NCBI GenBank assembly: GCA_036397095.1
Contig: DASWJQ010000057.1
Coordinates: 6,898-70,897, forward strand
Direction: 5' to 3'
From: DASWJQ01 sp036397095
GTDB lineage: Bacteria > Chloroflexota > Anaerolineae > Anaerolineales > E44-bin32
DNA length: 64,000 nt
The notes below the pieces were generated by a model. It was not told where the DNA came from. It searched no databases and worked only from the letters and a program-made list of their open reading frames with translations. Positions 33,504 to 40,870 of this stretch are shown here, in pieces. Position 1 is the stretch's first letter. Each line of letters starts with the position of its first letter. The translations under genes and the position numbers were made by a program.

Positions 33504-34280
33504 TCACGGCATCGCAATCAGCGACTCAGCGATCCGCACGGCTTCCTCGAGCGGCAGATCGCTCTCCAGCCGGTAGGATAGATTGTCCTCGGCCCATATC
33601 AAGACGTGCCCATCGATCAACCTGCGTTCAACCAATCCACCAGACATCGTCTCAATGGGATACGGTCCTTCCGTCCATAACGCCGGCTCGCCGTTGACCA
33701 GGGTTCGATCGATCACTGTCGGTTGAAACTTGCTCAGGATGACATTCGGCAGCAGCTCAAACAACGCCAATTCGACACGGGCGGGATCATCGTCGGCCAA
33801 CCAGATCAAGATCCGGGCGGCGACCGGGTCACCCTGCAGATAGGCCCTGTCGGGCAGGCCAAGCTCGGCCGGATAGCCGGGCAGGCGCAGCGGCGTCGGG
33901 AACTGCTCGGCGGCACGCGCCAGGCTGGTTTCGCCGGCCATATCCACCAGGCTGGCCGCCATGGCGGTCGGTCCGGGTTGCTGCCTCCGAGTGCCCGACG
34001 GCAGTTGGTCGGTCGGACCAAACAAGACTCTGACGACGCCGACCTGGATGACTTCAAACAGGGTCGCCCGCGCCGCCGGCACCAGGGCAACCGTTGCCAC
34101 CAAGGCCAACCCCAGGGCAGCCAACGCCCAGCCGAGGCGTCCCATCCCAACCGACCCGCCGCTGGGCCTCGCCATCCGCTCGGCGAGGGCCGGTCGCAGA
34201 TCGGGGGTTGGTGGGAACTCCAACTCCTTTGCCAGACGCGCAACGAGCCGTTCGATCTGGTCATGCTTGGTCGTCATCAT
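33504..34280 (-). CDS. Putative anti-sigma factor with one membrane segment
   Basis: 258 residues from the ATG at 34280 (GGAGC upstream), overlapping the sigma gene by 20 bases. The cytosolic N-terminus (about 1-45) would bind sigma. A membrane helix follows (LGWALAALGLALVATVALVP), and the outer domain resembles DUF4367-type sensor domains (LPGYPAELGLPDRAYLQ, VNGEPALWTEG, LIWAEDNLSYRLES). No zinc-binding HxxxCxxC (ZAS) motif is visible. Position and topology support an ECF anti-sigma role, but sequence alone is not decisive. Confidence 0.7.
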   Translation of the reverse strand: MMTTKHDQIERLVARLAKELEFPPTPDLRPALAERMARPSGGSVGMGRLGWALAALGLALVATVALVPAARATLFEVIQVGVVRVLFGPTDQLPSGTRRQQPGPTAMAASLVDMAGETSLARAAEQFPTPLRLPGYPAELGLPDRAYLQGDPVAARILIWLADDDPARVELALFELLPNVILSKFQPTVIDRTLVNGEPALWTEGPYPIETMSGGLVERRLIDGHVLIWAEDNLSYRLESDLPLEEAVRIAESLIAMP

Positions 34281-34872
34281 CCGCTGCTCCCAAGGCCGGG
34301 TCCATCGTCTCAATCCGCTTGCGCAAGCGGTTCAAGGCCCGGTGCTGTCTCGACTTCACGGTTCCCGGTGCCACTTGCAACACGTTCGCCGTCTCCTCGA
34401 CCGTCAGCTCGAGAAAGTAGCGAGCGTGCAGCACATCCTGATCACCCTCGGCCAGTGTCCTGACCACGCGCTGCAGCCTGTCGGCAAGCCGACCCGTTCC
34501 CGCTGGGTCCCGCGCCTCGGTCTGGGCCTCGATCGACCGTTCCGCCAGCCAACGCCGCAGCGCGTTCCAGTAGCGGCCGGCCGAGCGCAGCTGGTTGCGA
34601 GCCAGGTTGGCACAGATCGTCAAGAGCCAGGGGCGCAGAGGCCGTTCGGCGTCGAAACGATCCAGATGTCGGAAGGCTCGCAGGAACGTCTCCTGGGCCA
34701 CATCCTCGGCCTCGGCCGAATCTCCGAGCTTGAGGTAGGCATAGCGGAACACGCCCTCCTGATGTTGGGACACGAGGTCCATCCACGCGGCCTGGTCACC
34801 ATGCCGCGCCCGCTCGATCAACCGGCCTTCGTCCAGTCGTATCTCTCCGGAGAGATGCGATGCGCTGTTCAC
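34261..34872 (-). CDS. ECF-type RNA polymerase sigma factor
   Basis: About 203 residues from the GTG at 34872. Region 2 has GVFRYAYLKLGDSAEAEDVAQ and FLRAFRHLDRFD, and region 4 has VLHARYFLELTVEETANVLQ and the helix-turn-helix GTVKSRQHRALNRLRK. The start is uncertain. An upstream in-frame TTG at 34929 would intrude on the thrC promoter. A CTG at 34836, six bases after GGAGAG, would give an N-terminus (DEGRLIERARHGD) like typical ECF factors. It is divergent from thrC and followed by its putative anti-sigma factor and a secreted protein, so autoregulation in response to an envelope signal is likely. Confidence 0.88.
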   Translation of the reverse strand: MNSASHLSGEIRLDEGRLIERARHGDQAAWMDLVSQHQEGVFRYAYLKLGDSAEAEDVAQETFLRAFRHLDRFDAERPLRPWLLTICANLARNQLRSAGRYWNALRRWLAERSIEAQTEARDPAGTGRLADRLQRVVRTLAEGDQDVLHARYFLELTVEETANVLQVAPGTVKSRQHRALNRLRKRIETMDPALGAADDDDQA

Positions 34873-34951
34873 ACAATGTACACCGTCTGGACCGGCCAGG
34901 TTCCCGATCGCCGGGGCAGCGCCGCCCAACCGGCGCGGTTCGGCCGCATGC

Positions 34952-34957
34952 TACAAT
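34952..34957 (+). promoter_or_regulatory. -10 box (TACAAT) giving a probably leaderless thrC mRNA
   Basis: TACAAT ends seven bases before the thrC ATG at 34964, so transcription would begin at or within a base or two of the start codon. No ribosome-binding site is present before this ATG, consistent with leaderless translation. No -35 match is visible. Confidence 0.5.
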
Positions 34958-34963
34958 CGCCGC

Positions 34964-36019
34964 ATGTCCGGCTGGCCAGGCGTGATCGCATCCTACCGTG
35001 AGCGCATTGACCTGCCCACCGGCGCTCCGATCATCACCCTGCTCGAAGGCAACACACCCCTGATCCCCGTGCCGCGGCTGGCCGCAGCGTTGGGGGCTGG
35101 CTCGCTCTACGTCAAGTTCGAGGGACTCAACCCGACTGGTTCCTTCAAGGATCGCGGGATGACGGTCGCCATCAGCCAGGTTGCGCACGTTGGCGTCCGA
35201 ACCGTGGTTTGTGCCAGCACCGGTAACACCGCCGCCAGCGCCGCGGCCTATGCCGCCCGCGCCGGCCTGCGCTGCCTGGTCCTTATTCCGGCCGGCCAGG
35301 TGGCGAGCGGCAAACTGGCCGGCGCCATCGCCTATGGTGCGGAGGTGCTGCAGATCGAGGGGTCCTTCGACCAGGCATTGGACTTGGTGCGGCAGGCCGC
35401 CGATAATCCCACCGTAGCGCTTGTCAATTCCATCAATCGATTCCGTCTTGAGGGCCAGAAGACCCTGGCCTTTGAAGTGGTGGACCAGCTTGAGGCCGCA
35501 CCCGATTGGCTGGCACTGCCGGTCGGCAACGCCGGCAACATCAGCGCGATCTGGCAGGGCTTCGGCCAGCTTGCCGGAGAGCATAGAATCGATCCGCCCC
35601 GCCTGCTTGGGGTCCAGGCGGCGGGGGCCGCACCCCTGGTCCTGGGCCACCCTGTCGCCGATCCGCACACGATAGCTAGCGCCATACGCATAGGCCGGCC
35701 GGCACGCGGCGAGCAGGCCTTGGAGGCGGCCGACCAATCCGGCGGACGAATCGTCGCCGTGGAGGACGAGGCCATCCTCGAAGCCCAGCGTTGGCTGGCA
35801 TCCGAAGGATTGTGGGTCGAACCGGCGTCGGCGGCCGGCTTGGCCGGACTGCGTCAGGAGGTCGAAGCCAGCCGGCTGTCCTTGGCCGGTAGCTGTGCCG
35901 TGATCGTGTGTACCGGCCATGGTCTGAAGGATCCGGCCGTCATAACGGATTCCTGGCCCGCGCCCCAAGTGATCCCTGCCACCCCTGAGGCCCTGCTCAG
36001 CGCGTTGGGCTCAGGCTGA
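34964..36019 (+). CDS. thrC: Threonine synthase
   Basis: 351 residues of the fold-type II PLP enzymes. The PLP lysine is K62 in NPTGSFKDRGM. The substrate phosphate site ASTGNTAASAAAYAARAG and the LPVGNAGNISAIWQGF cofactor-phosphate loop are present. It converts O-phosphohomoserine to threonine, the last step of threonine synthesis. The short form without the large N-terminal extension of fungal or enterobacterial enzymes is normal for this branch. The gene overlaps thrB by one base, so the two are translationally coupled. Confidence 0.95.
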   Translation: MSGWPGVIASYRERIDLPTGAPIITLLEGNTPLIPVPRLAAALGAGSLYVKFEGLNPTGSFKDRGMTVAISQVAHVGVRTVVCASTGNTAASAAAYAARAGLRCLVLIPAGQVASGKLAGAIAYGAEVLQIEGSFDQALDLVRQAADNPTVALVNSINRFRLEGQKTLAFEVVDQLEAAPDWLALPVGNAGNISAIWQGFGQLAGEHRIDPPRLLGVQAAGAAPLVLGHPVADPHTIASAIRIGRPARGEQALEAADQSGGRIVAVEDEAILEAQRWLASEGLWVEPASAAGLAGLRQEVEASRLSLAGSCAVIVCTGHGLKDPAVITDSWPAPQVIPATPEALLSALGSG

Positions 36020-36927
36020 TGGACCGGTTTCGGCTGCGCGTCCCGGCAACGGCCGCCAACCTGGGGCCCGGCTTTGATAGTCTGGCGCTAGCCCTCCAAC
36101 TCCACAACACGGTCGATGTTGAGCGACAAGCGAGCGGGCTATCATTTTCTATGACTGGCGAAGGAGCCGGAAGGCTGCCGGTCGACGAAACCAATTTGAT
36201 GATCCGGGCAGCCTGGCACACCTGGGAGCTGATGGGCGCTCCCCGCCTTGGATTCCGCCTGGCGGCGCACCACCAAATCCCGCCGGGCTCCGGCCTCGGC
36301 TCGTCGGCGGCGGCGGTAGTAGCCGGTGTGCTGCTGGCCGATGCCCTGGCTGGCCTTCAACTGGACCTAGCTCGACAGCTGGCGATCGCCGCCGAACTGG
36401 AAGGACATGCCGACAACGCCGCCGCCGCGTTGATGGGCGGGATCGTCGTGACGCGCTATCAGGCGGGCGAGGTCTTGGCCCGCCGGATCGAGCCCGCCTC
36501 ACAAAACGTGCTGGTTGTGGTCCCCGAGGTCGATCGCCCGACGACCGAAATGCGCCGGGTGCTGCCGGGCCAGGTCTCGCTGGCCAGCGCCACAGCCAAC
36601 GCGGCCGGACTGGCCTTGACGATTGAGGCGCTGCGGCGCGGCGATCATGCCTTGTTGGCCCAAGCAGCCCGCGATGAACTGCACGAGCCGCACCGATTTC
36701 CGCTGCTGCCGGCGGCGGCCGAGGCCCGGCAGGCTGGCCTTGCTGCCGGCGCCAGCGCCGTAGTTCTGGCCGGCGCCGGACCTGGCCTGGTGGCGTTCGG
36801 GGAAGAAGGGTTGCAGGCTGTGGAGGCGGCCATGTGTGCCGCGTTTGGCCAAGCGGGCATCCAGTCTCGCGCCTTCCGGCTGCCGATCGATTACGAAGGC
36901 GCCCGTCTGACCTTTCCCAGCCACTAG
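36019..36927 (+). CDS. thrB: Homoserine kinase
   Basis: 302 residues of the GHMP kinase family. Motif 1 is RVPATAANLGPGFDSLALAL, motif 2 is PPGSGLGSSAAAVVAG (ATP phosphate loop), and the C-terminal motif is ASAVVLAGAGPGLVAF. It phosphorylates L-homoserine, making the substrate for ThrC encoded just upstream. It ends one base before the stop of the convergent lipoprotein gene on the minus strand, with no spacer for a separate terminator. Confidence 0.94.
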   Translation: MDRFRLRVPATAANLGPGFDSLALALQLHNTVDVERQASGLSFSMTGEGAGRLPVDETNLMIRAAWHTWELMGAPRLGFRLAAHHQIPPGSGLGSSAAAVVAGVLLADALAGLQLDLARQLAIAAELEGHADNAAAALMGGIVVTRYQAGEVLARRIEPASQNVLVVVPEVDRPTTEMRRVLPGQVSLASATANAAGLALTIEALRRGDHALLAQAARDELHEPHRFPLLPAAAEARQAGLAAGASAVVLAGAGPGLVAFGEEGLQAVEAAMCAAFGQAGIQSRAFRLPIDYEGARLTFPSH

Positions 36928-36928
36928 C

Positions 36929-38290
36929 TCAATCGAACGACCAGAAGGCCAAGTCCCCCTTCACCAGGCGCACCAACTCGAAGGTCTCGCCGATCGCCAA
37001 GCGCGCAATCCATCGATCGCCTCGTTGATCGACAATCGGCAGCACCATCCACCGGCCGTCGGGGGACCATAGACGGCTCGATCTTTGGTACTGGTCATAG
37101 AACGGAAGCAGGCTGAGGAAGTCATCGGTTGGCTCAATTTCGGTCAACAAAACGGGTTGGCCCTGTGGGGGTTCGATGAGGTACAAGCGCAAGCGCCAGG
37201 CCACCCCTTGACGTGCGTAGCTCACCAAGGGATTGTCCTCGTGCGGCGCCAGCACCGGCACGATCGCCAGCAGCCGGTCGTCGACCGGCGACCAGAAAAA
37301 GGCGGCCACCGATTCAAGCCCACTCGGCACCAGCCGTGCACTCCCAGCGGTCGTCAGATCGAGCAGCATCAGTTCGCCGAAGCGCGCGTCGAGGATGTGG
37401 CTTTGCTCGACGAAGGCAGCCCAAGACCCACTGGGCGCCCAGGCGAAGGCCACCGTGCGGCCGACCTGGGCGACACGCTCCAGCGGACGACCTTCAGGAT
37501 CCAACAAGAGCAGCCCACTGTCGCCACCGACCACGCTGGCGGCGACCAATGCCCGCTGGCCTTCCGGTGCGAAGGCCGGCGCCTGGAAGGATAGCGGCCG
37601 CAGGGCCAATGGGCGGCCATCGCCCGGTACCTCATCGAAACGTGTCACGCGGGCTTCAACTGGGCTGGCCGCCGCCGAGCCGCCGGCATGGGCCAGGAGC
37701 GAGCGGCCGTCGGCCGACCAAGCCCAATAGTAGGGCTGGCCGCGGTCGAGCAGGCTGGCCTCCCCCTGACCGTCGATAAGCCACACGGAAAGGTCGGCCT
37801 GGCGGGCATTCGAGGCCAAGAAGGTCAGCCGCTGCCCATCGGGCGACCAATAGAGATAGAAGGGAAGTTCCTCAGGGTGCTCAAACCAAGTCAAAGCCTC
37901 GGTTTGCTGATCAGCCACCAGGATCTGGCTCCGCTGAATGCCCCCCTCATCGCCGCTGATCCCGACAAAAGCGAGTTGGTTGCTGCCAGGCGCCCATGCC
38001 AGCGCTTCGTAGTACCGGAAGCCGGCCGAGGTTGTGTGCGGAGGCTGGGCATCGCTGGTTAGCGGCCGTTGGCCGCTGCCATCCGGCGCCATCAGGAATA
38101 CGTTGCCGTCCGTGCCCAGATAGGCAATTGTGCCAGGGATGGCGTCTTCGGGCTCCGTGGTGGTGGTCGCGACAGAAGGTGGGTCAATCCTCTGGTTGGA
38201 GCAGCCGACCAGCGCCAAAACCGCCAGGACGAACCAGGTGCGGCCCCCTTTTGCCCGCGCATGGGCGCCCGACGGCGACCTTGGGCTCAT
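36929..38290 (-). CDS. TolB-like beta-propeller lipoprotein
   Basis: 453 residues. The N-terminal signal peptide ends in the lipobox LVGC-SN, so the protein should be lipid-anchored outside the membrane. The rest is a WD40-like PD40/TolB propeller with repeated blade endings such as YEALAWAPGSNQLAFVGI, YLYWSPDGQRLTFLAS, YWAWSADGRSLLAHAG, TVAFAWAPSGSWAAFVE and SRLWSPDGRWMVLP. It has no enzymatic motif. A periplasm-like or surface scaffolding role is likely. No ribosome site is seen before the ATG at 38290, so the start is less certain. It shares a divergent upstream region with the next lipoprotein gene. Confidence 0.8.
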   Translation of the reverse strand: MSPRSPSGAHARAKGGRTWFVLAVLALVGCSNQRIDPPSVATTTTEPEDAIPGTIAYLGTDGNVFLMAPDGSGQRPLTSDAQPPHTTSAGFRYYEALAWAPGSNQLAFVGISGDEGGIQRSQILVADQQTEALTWFEHPEELPFYLYWSPDGQRLTFLASNARQADLSVWLIDGQGEASLLDRGQPYYWAWSADGRSLLAHAGGSAAASPVEARVTRFDEVPGDGRPLALRPLSFQAPAFAPEGQRALVAASVVGGDSGLLLLDPEGRPLERVAQVGRTVAFAWAPSGSWAAFVEQSHILDARFGELMLLDLTTAGSARLVPSGLESVAAFFWSPVDDRLLAIVPVLAPHEDNPLVSYARQGVAWRLRLYLIEPPQGQPVLLTEIEPTDDFLSLLPFYDQYQRSSRLWSPDGRWMVLPIVDQRGDRWIARLAIGETFELVRLVKGDLAFWSFD

Positions 38291-38318
38291 GAGGAGGGAT
38301 TCATTCCCTGGAGTCCGC

Positions 38319-38324
38319 TACAAT
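38319..38324 (+). promoter_or_regulatory. -10 box (TACAAT) for the 38380 lipoprotein gene
   Basis: TACAAT lies 55 bases before the ATG at 38380, in the short divergent region between the two lipoprotein genes. The same -10 variant precedes thrC and the gene at 5119. Confidence 0.35.
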
Positions 38325-38379
38325 GCACTTGCGAACCGGAAAATGGCAAGGTAACCCTTACTTGGAATTGAGGCATCCT

Positions 38380-38928
38380 ATGTACCTACCCAATCGAAGG
38401 ACCATCAAGATCGGCCTGGCTGTGATTTCCTTGCTGGCCGCAGCCTGTACCCTGCCGGGCGTCGCCCAGCCGACGGCCACCCCGACCGAGGTTCCGCCGA
38501 CCCCCACCCCTGAGCCGCCGACGCCCACGATCACTCTGTCGCCGGTGCCGACGGAAGGGGCCACCGCTGCCGCGACAGCCACCGTCGGCCCTTCGTTCAG
38601 CGGCGCCAATGTCTACGCCGTATCCCACCTGTCCGGCAATCGACTCCTGGTCACGGTCCAGGTACCGGGTGGCATTGAGGGCAGCTATAGGGCGACGGTG
38701 GGCTCCAGCTCGCTGGGCTGCGAGAAGCTGGCCGAATACCCCGATCGCCTGTACTGCTCCGGCCCCGAGCCCTACCAGAACGTGGGCTACGAGCACACGA
38801 CGATCTATGTCTTCGACCAGAGCAACGGGCAGCAGGTGATGCAGATCGACTTCAGCATCCCACCGTGGGCAACAGCAACGCCTTCGCCGACACCGACGTC
38901 GACGTACACGCCAACAGCGACGCCTTAG
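38380..38928 (+). CDS. Pro/Thr-rich lipoprotein of unknown function
   Basis: 182 residues from the ATG at 38380. The signal peptide IKIGLAVISLLAAAC ends in a lipobox cysteine. A long Pro/Thr linker (PTATPTEVPPTPTPEPPTP) leads to a small beta-rich domain (NVYAVSHLSGNRLLVTVQVP, SLGCEKLAEYPDRLYCSG) with two cysteines that may pair. A second short Pro/Thr tail ends the protein. Such Thr/Pro stalks are common in Chloroflexota surface proteins and are probable glycosylation sites. The stop is two bases from that of the convergent O-methyltransferase gene. No function can be assigned. Confidence 0.7.
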   Translation: MYLPNRRTIKIGLAVISLLAAACTLPGVAQPTATPTEVPPTPTPEPPTPTITLSPVPTEGATAAATATVGPSFSGANVYAVSHLSGNRLLVTVQVPGGIEGSYRATVGSSSLGCEKLAEYPDRLYCSGPEPYQNVGYEHTTIYVFDQSNGQQVMQIDFSIPPWATATPSPTPTSTYTPTATP

Positions 38929-38930
38929 AC

Positions 38931-39614
38931 CTAGTGGGCGCCGTCGAGCGCCCGAAGAACGCCGACCGCTAGCCCGTCGCCGGCCGGGAATACGGTCGTG
39001 ATCCAGTGGCCGCTCCGGGCCAGACCGGCGTTGAACGCCCGGATTTGCTCGACCGAGGCGTCAGCCACGGCGTCGTCGGCCACCTTGCCGCCATAGCCAA
39101 AAGCGTTGTGGGCCACCAGCAGCCCGCCGGGGCGCAGGTGTTCGCTGGCCCACGCCTGATAGTGCGGGTAGTTGGGCTTGTCGGCGTCCAGGAACATCAG
39201 ATCATAGGGCGCAAAGCGGGCCAAGGACGGGAGCAGTTCGATGGCCGCGCCCACATGCACATCGATTTGGTCGGACAGACCGGCCCGGGTTAGATTGCGC
39301 CGCGCCACATCAGCGTGCTCTGGGTTGACCTCGACACTGTGCAGCTTGCCTCCCTCGGCCATGCCGCCGGCAATCCACGCCCCGCTGTAGCCGCCCAGCG
39401 TGCCGATTTCTAGGCAGGTTTTCGCCTGACAGGCCGCCGTCAGCAGCCGTAAGAACGCACCTTCATGCGGTTGAATGTGAATCGTGGGCAGTCCCTGGGA
39501 AGCCGCATCTTGCCGCAGCCGGCGCAGAGTCTCATCTTCGGCGACAAAGGTACGCTGGATGTAGTCCGCCAGCGGGGTTGGTTGGCTGCCCAGCCGAGCC
39601 TCCTCCCAGGACAC
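38931..39614 (-). CDS. O-methyltransferase (caffeoyl-CoA/COMT type)
   Basis: A class I SAM-dependent methyltransferase of the PF01596 family. The SAM-binding motif is CLEIGTLGGYSGAWIAGG, followed by the acidic residue in LHSVEVN, and the metal-binding motif is LMFLDADKPNY, with HNAFGYGGKV later. The start is ambiguous. GTG at 39614 has no ribosome site, while GGGAGGAGG is followed after five bases by a CTG at 39593, which would begin just before GSQPTPLADY. Longer in-frame starts would run far into mutY and are rejected. It faces mutY across a shared palindromic TATAAT. The substrate is probably a catechol-like small molecule. Confidence 0.85.
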   Translation of the reverse strand: MSWEEARLGSQPTPLADYIQRTFVAEDETLRRLRQDAASQGLPTIHIQPHEGAFLRLLTAACQAKTCLEIGTLGGYSGAWIAGGMAEGGKLHSVEVNPEHADVARRNLTRAGLSDQIDVHVGAAIELLPSLARFAPYDLMFLDADKPNYPHYQAWASEHLRPGGLLVAHNAFGYGGKVADDAVADASVEQIRAFNAGLARSGHWITTVFPAGDGLAVGVLRALDGAH

Positions 39615-39653
39615 CGCCCGGCGCGGGCACTTCCTGTCCGGGCAGTGGCCGTC

Positions 39654-39661
39654 ATTATAAT
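39654..39661. promoter_or_regulatory. Shared palindromic -10 element (ATTATAAT)
   Basis: ATTATAAT is its own reverse complement and contains TATAAT on both strands. It lies 11 bases before the mutY ATG and 40 bases before the methyltransferase GTG, so one element may serve as the -10 region for two divergent promoters. Confidence 0.45.
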
Positions 39662-39671
39662 GCGGGCCATC

Positions 39672-40778
39672 ATGCCGCCTTCCCTCACCGATCAACTGTT
39701 CGCCTGGTACGGGCAGCAAGCGCGCGACCTTCCCTGGCGAGCCACGCGCGACCCGTACGCCATTTGGGTGGCCGAGGTCATGCTGCAGCAGACGCGGGTT
39801 GCCACCGTCGTCCCCTACTACCAACGGTGGCTCGACCGGTTTCCGACGATGGAACACCTGGCGGCCGCCAGCCAGGACGACGTGCTCAACGCCTGGGAGG
39901 GCCTGGGCTACTACCGGCGGGCGCACAACCTGCAGCAGGCCGTCCGCCTGGTCGTCGATCAGCATGCAGGCCGGCTGCCTACGACCAGCGGCGAACTGCG
40001 ACGGCTGCCGGGGATTGGCCCCTACACGGCGGCCGCCATCGCCGCCATCGCTTTCGGCCGCGATGAGATTGCCGTCGACGGCAACCTACGCCGGGTAATC
40101 GCAAGGTTGTTCGACCTCGACGCGCCGCTGGGCAGCGCCGAGGCTGAACAGGCGATCGCCGGAGCCGCCGCCAGACTGCTCCCGCCCGGCCGGGCCGGCG
40201 ATTTCAACCAGGCGCTGATGGACCTCGGGGCGCTGATCTGCACGCCCGCCAATCCGGAATGCCCTTCGTGCCCACTCCAAGCCGAGTGTCTCGCGCGCCA
40301 GCGGGGCACGCAGCATCAACGGCCGGTCAGGCCAACCAAGGGCGTGCTGCCCACGGTTGAACGCATTACGGCCGTGATCCTGCGTAACGGCCGCTACTTG
40401 GTCGGCCGGCGGCCAGCGGGGGGTCTACTGGGCGGGCTGTGGGAATTCCCGGGGGGCGACCTGGCAGGCCAAGAGAGCGTTGATAGTGCGCTGGTTCGTA
40501 TCTTGGAGTCGGATCTGGGTCTGGCGCTTGAGCGGGCCAGCCCGCGGGGCCGCTACCAGCACAGCTACACACACTTCCGGGTCACCGCCCATGTCTATCA
40601 GTGCCTTGTCGGCCCGGGCGAGCCGGTCTTGCAATCGCACGACGAACTGCGTTGGCTGGAAGCGGATTTGCTGACAGACGTTCCGATGGGCAAGATCGAC
40701 CGCACGATTGCCGAGTCCCTAAACCACGAAGACCCGAAGAACACAAAGGGCTCCCCTAAGGGCACGAAGAAATCCTGA
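39672..40778 (+). CDS. mutY: A/G-specific adenine glycosylase MutY
   Basis: 368 residues from the ATG at 39672, just after the -10 box and probably near-leaderless. The glycosylase domain has VMLQQTRVATVVPYYQRWL, the helix-hairpin-helix LPGIGPYTAAAIAAIAFG, and the catalytic Asp in the VDGNLRR region. The 4Fe-4S ligands are in CTPANPECPSCPLQAEC. A C-terminal NUDIX-like 8-oxoG recognition domain runs from about 225 (LVGRRPAGGLLGGLWEFPGG). It removes adenine mispaired with 8-oxoguanine. The last 18 codons (from 40722), including the stop, lie inside a palindromic repeat and give a Lys/Pro-rich tail not expected for the family. Confidence 0.95.
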   Translation: MPPSLTDQLFAWYGQQARDLPWRATRDPYAIWVAEVMLQQTRVATVVPYYQRWLDRFPTMEHLAAASQDDVLNAWEGLGYYRRAHNLQQAVRLVVDQHAGRLPTTSGELRRLPGIGPYTAAAIAAIAFGRDEIAVDGNLRRVIARLFDLDAPLGSAEAEQAIAGAAARLLPPGRAGDFNQALMDLGALICTPANPECPSCPLQAECLARQRGTQHQRPVRPTKGVLPTVERITAVILRNGRYLVGRRPAGGLLGGLWEFPGGDLAGQESVDSALVRILESDLGLALERASPRGRYQHSYTHFRVTAHVYQCLVGPGEPVLQSHDELRWLEADLLTDVPMGKIDRTIAESLNHEDPKNTKGSPKGTKKS

Positions 40779-40860
40779 GGCTGACTAACTTCCCTCAGCA
40801 GCGGGTGCTCTTCTTTGTGTTCCCTTTTGGCACCTTTGTGAACTTGGCGGCTTTGTGGTT
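40722..40860. repeat. Palindromic AACCACGAAG element overlapping the mutY 3' end
   Basis: A 139-bp element with terminal inverted repeats AACCACGAAG (40722) and CTTTGTGGTT (ending 40860). Further mirrored segments such as GAACACAAAGGG and CTTCTTTGTGTTCCC lie inside. It provides the mutY stop codon. Related copies are at 52271-52375 and 52413-52536. Confidence 0.7.
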
Positions 40861-40870
40861 GCCCCGCGGC

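Noticed and set aside
34873..34963. Threonine attenuator or T-box before thrC
   Set aside because: The promoter places transcription at the start codon, leaving no leader, and no T-box motif is present.
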